A stretch of DNA of 5,340 nucleotides from Lonsdalea quercina subsp. quercina (GTDB lineage Bacteria > Pseudomonadota > Gammaproteobacteria > Enterobacterales > Enterobacteriaceae), in contig NZ_JIBO01000008.1 of the NCBI RefSeq assembly GCF_000688655.1, positions 57,396-62,735 of the forward strand, written 5' to 3'. How positions within the stretch are numbered: position 1 is the stretch's first letter; every line of letters starts with the position of its first letter. The translations under genes were made by a program, and so were the position numbers. Shown in pieces: positions 1 through 5,340 of this stretch. A model generated the notes under the pieces. It ran no database searches, was not told where the DNA came from, and saw only the letters and a list, made by a program, of their open reading frames with translations.

Positions 1-1
1 A

Positions 2-139
2 TTTCACCTGTTAAGCGGAAGCATGCGGCCTGGCTTCGGGCAGGCGTTATTTATGCCAACGGTAGGTTGTTTTATCGTGACAACACTCGCAACAACTATA
101 TTGGGCGAATTTTTATCCATCAAAATCGAAAGGAAATAA
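2..139 (+). CDS. C-terminal fragment of a probable membrane protein, cut by the left edge
   Basis: An open frame runs in from the left edge and gives 45 residues before a TAA at 137-139; the gene's start lies outside the window. The fragment contains about 27 residues almost free of charge (FGQALFMPTVGCFIVTTLAT followed by TILGEFL) and ends in a short basic tail, SIKIERK. That is the usual look of a last transmembrane helix with a cytoplasmic tail. The family is not recognised; a transporter or a membrane-bound transferase would both fit. A competing frame is open from position 1 to 252 but encodes a polar sequence with no protein-like pattern, so this frame is preferred. The 262-base gap to the next gene suggests a separate transcription unit, though no terminator is visible in between. 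The coding status is inferred from hydrophobicity alone. Confidence 0.45.
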   Translation, partial: FHLLSGSMRPGFGQALFMPTVGCFIVTTLATTILGEFLSIKIERK

Positions 140-304
140 CGTGGACGCGACTATCATCAGCAGGGAATACCGTCTTTAAAATAATGGCGAAAAGTTATTT
201 ACATCGATTTATCGATTGCGTTCTCTCCGGCTTTCGAGATCCCAACCGATAAATTGATGACAACATAAATCAAATATCACCACCGATTTACTCTGTTTTT
301 TTCG

Positions 305-360
305 ATGTCAAACCAGACATTCAGAAATAGGCGTCATTGGGTGGCCGTCATTTTAATGAC
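305..360. promoter_or_regulatory. Candidate operator dyads
   Basis: Two small inverted repeats lie 42-97 bases before the cupin start codon. The first is ATGTC-N6-GACAT at 305-320, a 16-base dyad with the arm and spacer geometry of many helix-turn-helix regulator sites. The second is GTCATT-TT-AATGAC at 347-360, a perfect 14-base palindrome. A further GTCATT at 333-338 repeats the left arm of the second dyad 14 bases upstream, about one and a half helical turns. No regulator is encoded in the window, and the sites match no consensus I recognise. Dyads this short also occur by chance in AT-rich DNA. Confidence 0.3.
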
Positions 361-392
361 AGATAACAGAATTGTTAATTCATAAATACTTA

Positions 393-396
393 GAGG
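393..396 (+). promoter_or_regulatory. Ribosome binding site of the Tat cupin gene
   Basis: GAGG lies five bases before the ATG at 402. It selects this ATG over an in-frame TTG at 372, which has no comparable purine-rich element and would add ten residues before the Tat signal. Confidence 0.7.
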
Positions 397-401
397 TCAT
401 A

Positions 402-1631
402 ATGAAAACTCAATTGAAGAATAAATCGGCAGAGGCTTGCCCTTTATCTCAACAAGAAGAGAATCAGCGCACGCTTTCCCGGCGTAAATTCCTGCTCTAT
501 GGGAGCTGCGTCGCCGGAACGGTCGCGCTGGCCGGCACCGCTCATAAGACGATGGCAAAAGAGGCCGTATCGACTAACGCCGCACCGGTAAAATGTCCTC
601 CCGGCGTGATTGCTTCCTCGTGTGTCGCCGCTGACCCGACACTGGCCCCCGGTGCGAACCCCGCTGCGCCGAAAACTGTCACCATCACTCCCCGTGCTGC
701 AGAGAATGTCGTGACCGAGTACCCTTTCAACGGCGGAATGCTGTTCGGCGTTATGGTCAGTAATCTGCACGAGTTCGATACGACTGGCCTTTTCGCTCAT
801 CAGGACAACACCAACGTCATTCTCACCAATCTGGGCACTCAGCCGGTCTTTGTCGCCGCGACGTCACACGTCAACAGCGATCTACACAATGACACGCCGC
901 TGCGTCACGCCGTTCCCCCGCTGCAGAGCATCATCATCCGCGCGGGCGCGGTGATTACCACCGCTGATGCCTCGGCGAACGGGGTCGTCTCGCTAATTCA
1001 GGTCCGCAATACTCGCAATGTCGAATCGGACGTCTTTTCACGCGATACCGAGTGGGCGAAATATGCTTTCCCTGCTGGGACTCCTGCGCTTCCTCTGTGG
1101 ATCTCCAATCAGCTTCATTTGAACCACAAAATACAGGTGAATCCGTGGCAACTGACCGGTTTGCCAGCGCCTGCCGGCAGCAAAGTCCTGCCTTACGAGC
1201 TGTACGTCAATCTGTGGTGGTTGCCGGCCGGTTCCGATGCGGGGATCCACGCCGCGCACGGCAGCAACCTGTTCGAGATCCACACGCAGTTGATTGGCTG
1301 TGGCCGCATGCAGAAGTTCACCGATATAGACAAAGCCCGCGCCGCGATTGCCGGCAAACGGCCAGTATTGCCCGAGGGCGGTGTGGCATCACCGTTTGAT
1401 ACCGGTAAAGCTTTCCCTGAACTGTATGAGGAATTCAGACTGGCGCCCGGCAACACGCACTTGCCGATGCCGATTGTGACAGAATATGACGCCTGGAAAG
1501 GCGTGTCGGACATTGCCAAGAATGCCAGTATGGACGATCCCTGCTTCTTCTACCCGCCTCATCAATATTACGCCGATACCGATAGCGTTTGGATTGCCTT
1601 TGAATTTCACCGTTCAGCAGACAAGCACTAA
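402..1631 (+). CDS. Tat-exported cupin-like protein, possible 1,5-anhydrofructose dehydratase/isomerase
   Basis: A 409-residue protein. Residues 1-52 form a Tat signal: a polar N-region, the twin-arginine motif SRRKFL at 26-31, a hydrophobic stretch at about 31-47 and a likely cleavage after TMA at 50-52. The mature protein should therefore fold in the cytoplasm and be exported to the periplasm. An Ala/Pro-rich linker with Cys65 and Cys74 follows to about residue 100. The rest is rich in predicted beta strand. It carries a cupin-like ligand set: His283 and His286 (HAAH), Glu292 and His294 (FEIHTQ), then His353 in PGNTHLP, which resembles the second cupin motif. MQKF at 303-306 follows the first cluster. 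From memory, fungal aldos-2-ulose dehydratase contains two cupin domains plus a beta-propeller, and it converts 1,5-anhydrofructose via ascopyrone M to microthecin. Only cupin-like sequence is seen here, with no propeller. The substrate is inferred mainly from the lyase gene 21 bases downstream. An unrelated metal-dependent sugar isomerase or a binding protein remains possible. Export and a beta-rich metal site are likely; the reaction is uncertain. Confidence 0.72.
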   Translation: MKTQLKNKSAEACPLSQQEENQRTLSRRKFLLYGSCVAGTVALAGTAHKTMAKEAVSTNAAPVKCPPGVIASSCVAADPTLAPGANPAAPKTVTITPRAAENVVTEYPFNGGMLFGVMVSNLHEFDTTGLFAHQDNTNVILTNLGTQPVFVAATSHVNSDLHNDTPLRHAVPPLQSIIIRAGAVITTADASANGVVSLIQVRNTRNVESDVFSRDTEWAKYAFPAGTPALPLWISNQLHLNHKIQVNPWQLTGLPAPAGSKVLPYELYVNLWWLPAGSDAGIHAAHGSNLFEIHTQLIGCGRMQKFTDIDKARAAIAGKRPVLPEGGVASPFDTGKAFPELYEEFRLAPGNTHLPMPIVTEYDAWKGVSDIAKNASMDDPCFFYPPHQYYADTDSVWIAFEFHRSADKH

Positions 1632-1640
1632 TCGACTATC

Positions 1641-1645
1641 AAGGA
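1641..1645 (+). promoter_or_regulatory. Ribosome binding site of the glucan lyase gene
   Basis: AAGGA lies seven bases before the ATG at 1653 and ten before the adjacent ATG at 1656. The spacing favours the first ATG, giving a protein that begins Met-Met-Lys. The site sits inside the 21-base gap after the cupin stop codon, as expected for co-translated operon genes. Confidence 0.65.
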
Positions 1646-1652
1646 CAGCGTA

Positions 1653-4600
1653 ATGATGAAAAATAGACAACTTCCCGCGTCGTGGCGTGCTTATAACACT
1701 TATGACTATGTCCCTGTGGACGATTGGTCCGTCGGCGACGACATTGAGCTTTATTCAGTTTACTGGGATGGCAAGCCGCATTCCCCCAACGGGTTTGACA
1801 CGGACTGGACGATATATATTAATGCCAAAGCCAAACCGAAGTCCGACTCGACTACCGCCGAGCGTGACGTTTATCTCGTACTGCAGGTTACGTCCTGTGA
1901 AAAAAATGCCTTCCGGGTTCGGTTTGCACCTGCCGCCGCCAGCATTGACGACTACCCGGACAAGGTCTATGGGCCAATCGTAGTAGAACGTCTTGAGCAA
2001 ATACGTCGATATGAACAGGCGGCTGGCTTTCGTCCCCTCCTGCGCTGGAATCGGGATGGCGTCAGCATCCAGTTGCGGTCTATTCAGATTCAGTTTTTAC
2101 GAGACAAAGACGATTTACTGTCGATCCAAATCAAGCGGCTGTCAGACGGCGCGGTCACGGATATCTCGTCCGGCCCGCTATGCCACGCCAAACCCGGCGT
2201 CGGCACCGTGGCGAATATGAAGCGTAAAGCCGAGTCGGCGACGCACTACTTCGGTCTTGGCGAAATCGTGAACTACAACCTGACCGGAAAAAGTAATGCG
2301 ACCGTTGGGCATGCTATCGAACAGTGCTACAGCTACAGCGGCTATTCCCTGTTGGATCACACCGGCTCACAGGTGACCTGCTACAACTATGACAACCTGT
2401 GGTACAACCAACCGGAAGTTTTCCCCATCAAAGCAGACTACAAGGATGCGTTCAAGGCCAATGCCAACATTCCGCTATACCTGAACGCCCCTTTTTATAT
2501 CGAACGCGCCGTCGTGGAGGGGCAGCAGCAGTTTCTCGGTGTGTTCCTCGATAACACCGGCCAGAGTTATTTCTCCCTGAAACACCCCTCTCGCGATGCA
2601 AATGCCGTTGAGGCCGGGGTCCAACACGGCGAATTCGACTGCCACTATATGTTCGCTGAGCAAGGTTCAGGCGTCATGGACGCCTTCACATTCCTGATGG
2701 GCAAAGGCAATCTAGATGCGCCGAGCAAGCAAGAGATCACGTTAAACGATCGCGCGGTGATGCCGCCCAAATACATCTTTGGTTATTTCCAGGCCAAATA
2801 CGGCAGCCCCGGCCTGCTGCGCCCCGATGATGTCAACGATCCGATCAAGGTCTACGTTGAGGATATCGTTAAGGGACACCAAAAAGCGGGTATTCCGATC
2901 GAAGGTCTAGGGATCGACATCGACATACAGGAAGACAAAAAAGTCTTTACCATCAAAGACAGCTTCTGGACGAAAGGTAAGGTGGACGAAGGGATCTCGG
3001 TATTCGATTGGGCGGCCAAGTTCAATCTGCAGTGCCAAACCAACATCACGCCGTTTATCCGCGCGGACAAGGTCGCCTATGACCCTGCGGATAAATCGAA
3101 GAAGCAGTATGCCACCGCTCAGGGGCTGATCGAAAAAGGCTATTGCGTCGCCAATGAAGGCGAGTCCAACATCCCCAAATTCCGTGGTCCGAAGCATGAG
3201 AGCGACTATCCGGGCCTGACGTTCACTCGCATTGGGGAGACTAACTACCCTGATCAAAACCTGCTGGTGCTGGATTACGGCATCAACGCGCAAACCGCCG
3301 AGCGCGACATGATTGGCGCGGTGGTCACCGACTACGGCAATCCGGATGCGGCGCGCTTTTGGGGCGAGCAGTACACTTATCTGCTGAAAAACGGGCTGGG
3401 ATTCATCTGGCAGGACATGCCCGCACCGGACTCCATGCCTCACGTCGAAGACGGTAAAAATTTCGCGGATACGGAGGCGCCGCGTAACCAATTCGGTTGG
3501 TCTCTTACCGGCGAGCCGCCCAGCGACGACAGAAGGAGAACCAACACCTTCAACTGGCGCAGCTACCACGGTCAACTCCATTTGACCGATCCCCGCTTCG
3601 GGGACGGTCGTAAAACGCCTTATGTCGAACTCCGCAATTTCCATGCTTATATGCTGGCGAAATCCAGCTACGAGCATGGACTCAGCGCGCATGAAGATTT
3701 GCTTAAAGGTTACAAACGCAGCTATATCATCTGCCGCAGCGGCTATCCCGGTTTGCAACATTACGCGGGTCACTGGGTGGGCGATAACGCCTCGACCTGG
3801 CATCACCTGCAGGCGACGCTGCCCATGGTTCTCAATCTGGGGATGTCCGGCCTGCCGATTTGCGGTTCGGACGTTGGGGGCTTTGCGCCGGGCGAGGCGC
3901 CGGAGGATCCCACCAGCGTATTCTACGGCGATCAACACTGTCGCAATCATAACCCTATGGTCTATGACCGTTTAGTGCTGGGGCCAGACGACATCGACAT
4001 CGGCGACATCTGCGAACACGAGCTGATGACCCGCTGGACTCAGGCCGCGTGCCTGCTGCCGTGGATGCGCAACCACTACGATGCGATGAAACCCTATCAG
4101 GAGATTTATCGCTTTAACGAAAAAGCGCCGGTCAGCGGCAATCGCACATTCGCCGATATCATGTCGGCCTTTGTCTGCTTCCGCGTGCGCTGGCATCATC
4201 TGCTGTATGACGCGATGTTTCAAAATACTCAAACGGGTATTCCGATTTTACAGGCGATGTGTTTATGGCAGGGCGACGACCAGATTTTCGATAAGCGCAA
4301 TAAAGACGTACTGGCGACGCAGTGCTTTATCGACGGTTCTGTGCTCTATGCGCCAATCATGACGCGCAGTACTGCCGGCAGCGAAGCGGCCTACATGGCT
4401 GAAAAAGAAGTCTACTTCCCTAACGCGATCAAAGGACAGACGCTGAACTGGTACCGTTACCATGTCATCGAAGACACGGTAGATATCGCGAATCCCATCA
4501 AGGGGGGACAGCGCCTTTCCGTCAGTGCCGATATCACCAGCCTGCCGCTGTTTATTCGCGAAGGGGCAATTATCCCTGAGCGACATACGCAGTCCGATCT

Positions 4601-5054
4601 GCAGGCGCCGTTCAAGAATATTCAGGTAATGGATAAGTTCGAGCAGCCGCTGGTATTGGCGCTATATCCGCTTGGGGAGTCCGGCGAAGGTCACCATCAG
4701 CTCTACTGGGACGATGGCGGGGTAACCCGTTCGGCAGAACGGCAAGGGCAGTTCTCGGTGATCGATGTTCGCCAACGTCGCGTAAAAGGTTCGCTGGAAG
4801 TGAGCCTGACGCCGCGTAAGTATGACTATCCACTGCATGCTTTCGTCTATCTTCGTGTTCGCACAGACAAGCCTGCGCCACAGCGCTTAACCGTGGGTTC
4901 CTCCCCCCTCAGCGCGCGCGTTGATTCGACGGATGCCCTCTTCAAACATAATGGAGAAGCGGCCTATGTCGACCCGCGCGGTAGTCTCTGGATTAAAGTC
5001 AGAACCCGCGCGTTATCCGCAACTAATGCGTTGGTGTTGAATATCGCGTTCTAA
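1653..5054 (+). CDS. Alpha-1,4-glucan lyase, glycoside hydrolase family 31
   Basis: An 1133-residue GH31 protein, slightly longer than the roughly 1040-1090 residues of known glucan lyases. Lyases of this type (EC 4.2.2.13) release 1,5-anhydro-D-fructose from the non-reducing end of alpha-1,4-glucans by elimination instead of hydrolysis. An N-terminal beta-sandwich region (about 1-370) includes THYFGLGE at 197-204 and CYNYDNLW at 243-250. The (beta/alpha)8 barrel runs from about 372 to 830, with IDIDIQ at 421-426, NITPF at 464-468, the nucleophile Asp588 in WQDM, the acid/base Asp711 in GDNAS, GSDVGGF at 738-744 and LLPWMRNHY at 801-809. MFQN begins at residue 855 and beta domains follow to the C-terminus. 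The nucleophile context is WQDMPAP, close to WQDMTTP of Gracilariopsis lyase and unlike the WxDMNE of most alpha-glucosidases. NITP and the GDNAS-x-W context also match the lyases as remembered. The two Asp residues correspond to Asp553 and Asp665 of the algal enzyme. No signal peptide or membrane segment is seen, so a cytoplasmic enzyme acting on glycogen or maltodextrin is expected. The family is certain; lyase chemistry is inferred from motifs. Confidence 0.9.
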   Translation: MMKNRQLPASWRAYNTYDYVPVDDWSVGDDIELYSVYWDGKPHSPNGFDTDWTIYINAKAKPKSDSTTAERDVYLVLQVTSCEKNAFRVRFAPAAASIDDYPDKVYGPIVVERLEQIRRYEQAAGFRPLLRWNRDGVSIQLRSIQIQFLRDKDDLLSIQIKRLSDGAVTDISSGPLCHAKPGVGTVANMKRKAESATHYFGLGEIVNYNLTGKSNATVGHAIEQCYSYSGYSLLDHTGSQVTCYNYDNLWYNQPEVFPIKADYKDAFKANANIPLYLNAPFYIERAVVEGQQQFLGVFLDNTGQSYFSLKHPSRDANAVEAGVQHGEFDCHYMFAEQGSGVMDAFTFLMGKGNLDAPSKQEITLNDRAVMPPKYIFGYFQAKYGSPGLLRPDDVNDPIKVYVEDIVKGHQKAGIPIEGLGIDIDIQEDKKVFTIKDSFWTKGKVDEGISVFDWAAKFNLQCQTNITPFIRADKVAYDPADKSKKQYATAQGLIEKGYCVANEGESNIPKFRGPKHESDYPGLTFTRIGETNYPDQNLLVLDYGINAQTAERDMIGAVVTDYGNPDAARFWGEQYTYLLKNGLGFIWQDMPAPDSMPHVEDGKNFADTEAPRNQFGWSLTGEPPSDDRRRTNTFNWRSYHGQLHLTDPRFGDGRKTPYVELRNFHAYMLAKSSYEHGLSAHEDLLKGYKRSYIICRSGYPGLQHYAGHWVGDNASTWHHLQATLPMVLNLGMSGLPICGSDVGGFAPGEAPEDPTSVFYGDQHCRNHNPMVYDRLVLGPDDIDIGDICEHELMTRWTQAACLLPWMRNHYDAMKPYQEIYRFNEKAPVSGNRTFADIMSAFVCFRVRWHHLLYDAMFQNTQTGIPILQAMCLWQGDDQIFDKRNKDVLATQCFIDGSVLYAPIMTRSTAGSEAAYMAEKEVYFPNAIKGQTLNWYRYHVIEDTVDIANPIKGGQRLSVSADITSLPLFIREGAIIPERHTQSDLQAPFKNIQVMDKFEQPLVLALYPLGESGEGHHQLYWDDGGVTRSAERQGQFSVIDVRQRRVKGSLEVSLTPRKYDYPLHAFVYLRVRTDKPAPQRLTVGSSPLSARVDSTDALFKHNGEAAYVDPRGSLWIKVRTRALSATNALVLNIAF

Positions 5055-5067
5055 CGCATCAGATCTT

Positions 5068-5104
5068 ATAACGGATAGGCCTCTCGCCTGTCCGTTATTT
5101 CTCT
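5068..5104 (+). terminator. Rho-independent terminator of the cupin-lyase operon
   Basis: A 13-base-pair stem (5068-5080 with 5086-5098) includes one T-G wobble (5076 with 5090) and closes a five-base loop, CTCTC. The tail is moderately T-rich (ATTTCTCT) and not a clean T run. It begins 13 bases after the lyase stop codon, the expected place for the end of the operon transcript. Confidence 0.85.
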
Positions 5105-5253
5105 CCCCTCCACGCCCTTCGCCTCAACCTCTTCTCAAGCATCTGCTTTGTTCGGCAAGGCCATTCCAGGTATCACGACATCATGCCGTTCTCACGAACG
5201 ATCAAAAAAGAGAGCCAAGAAAGAAATGGAACGAAGAGGAACTCACGGCGACA
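5105..5253. other. Intergenic spacer without recognised features
   Basis: This stretch between two terminators has no credible reading frame. It holds a pyrimidine-rich left part and a purine-rich right part (about 5203-5243). A five-base-pair hairpin, CGTTC-TCAC-GAACG at 5187-5200, is too short to assign. No RNA gene, repeat or insertion sequence was recognised. Confidence 0.5.
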
Positions 5254-5292
5254 GATAAAATACGGGCCTTCCATTTAGCATGAAAAGCCCGT
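5254..5292 (-). terminator. Terminator of a convergent minus-strand gene
   Basis: Read on the minus strand, 5292-5282 pairs with 5272-5262 to form an 11-base-pair stem (ACGGGCTTTTC with GGAAGGCCCGT) around a nine-base loop, followed by the T-rich tail ATTTTATC. Two of the pairs are T-G wobbles that exist only in the minus-strand transcript; on the plus strand they would be A-C mismatches. This, together with the tail, fixes the orientation. It starts 11 bases after the stop codon of the partial gene at the right edge. Confidence 0.65.
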
Positions 5293-5302
5293 GTCACGAG
5301 TG

Positions 5303-5340
5303 TTACACGCCGAAGTTAATCGGCGCTGTGGTTCGGTTAG
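5303..5340 (-). CDS. C-terminal end of an unidentified convergent gene
   Basis: On the minus strand the last codons before a TAA (at 5305-5303) read NRTTAPINFGV, with the rest of the gene beyond the right edge. The support is positional: the stop codon sits directly ahead of a minus-strand terminator hairpin. Eleven residues are too few to name a family, and an alternative minus-strand frame that stays open to about 5276 would run into the hairpin stem, making it less likely. Confidence 0.4.
   Translation of the reverse strand, partial: NRTTAPINFGV

Larger units (their letters stand above)
140..401 (+). promoter_or_regulatory. AT-rich upstream region of the cupin-lyase operon
   Basis: This spacer is clearly richer in A and T than the genes after it and contains no convincing reading frame, so it most likely holds the operon promoter. 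No well-spaced -35/-10 pair was found: ATGACA at 257-262 and at 356-361 each resemble a -35 box, but neither has a good -10 box at 16-18 bases. It contains a tandem 8-mer (ATCGATTT then ATCGATTG, 203-218) and the two dyads listed separately. No riboswitch or attenuator structure was recognised. Confidence 0.45.

Noticed and set aside
28..45. GCCTG/CAGGC hairpin with a TTCG-like loop, resembling a terminator
   Set aside because: The stem is only five pairs, the following sequence is not a T run, and it lies inside the preferred reading frame of the left-edge gene.
76..91. CGTGA-N6-TCGCA, eight of ten core bases of a CRP site
   Set aside because: It lies within the likely coding end of the upstream gene and more than 300 bases from the cupin start, with no matching promoter nearby.
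67..252. Plus-strand 61-codon frame with a TTG start
   Set aside because: It lacks a good ribosome binding site, has no protein-like pattern, and overlaps a more convincing frame that ends in a hydrophobic helix at 139.
504..512. Cys36 within the signal as a possible lipoprotein anchor
   Set aside because: The residues before it (Tyr-Gly-Ser) do not form a lipobox, and it lies near the start of the hydrophobic stretch instead of at its end.
444..800. Minus-strand 118-codon frame opposite the Tat signal region
   Set aside because: It is a shadow of the cupin gene, with low-complexity sequence and no ribosome binding site considered plausible.
2907..3950. Minus-strand 347-codon open frame
   Set aside because: It is antisense to the lyase barrel, whose catalytic motifs are intact. 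Codon bias in GC-rich genes commonly leaves such a frame open.
1..5340. CRISPR array, tRNA, rRNA, insertion sequence or attachment site
   Set aside because: No regularly spaced repeats, cloverleaf sequence, transposase frame or flanking direct repeats were seen on either strand.

Overview
The window reads as a compact two-gene cassette from a gammaproteobacterium, most likely an enterobacterium. This placement is an impression from gene style, moderate-to-high GC coding sequence and AT-rich spacers; no marker gene confirms it.

Layout: (1) positions 2-139 look like the 3' end of a plus-strand membrane-protein gene cut by the left edge. (2) 140-401 is an AT-rich spacer with several short dyads but no clear sigma-70 promoter. 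(3) 402-1631 encodes a 409-residue Tat-exported protein with a cupin-like pattern of metal ligands, possibly related to the cupin part of fungal aldos-2-ulose dehydratase (1,5-anhydrofructose dehydratase). (4) After only 21 bases, 1653-5054 encodes an 1133-residue GH31 protein. Its motifs match alpha-1,4-glucan lyase rather than alpha-glucosidase. (5) A strong hairpin terminator at 5068-5098 ends the operon. (6) At the right edge, a minus-strand terminator (5254-5292) and the last 12 codons of a convergent gene (5303-5340) are visible.

Proposed function: the lyase would cut alpha-1,4-glucan (glycogen, starch or maltodextrin) from the non-reducing end to 1,5-anhydro-D-fructose. The Tat protein would then dehydrate or isomerise that sugar, or a product of it, toward ascopyrone- or microthecin-type compounds. 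The lyase assignment rests on several remembered sequence motifs and is fairly firm. The cupin's role is inferred from ligand pattern and operon partnership. The pathway is best known from fungi and red algae, so a bacterial operon joining these two activities is the main point of interest. An unresolved point is location: the Tat protein is predicted to be periplasmic, while the lyase has no export signal.
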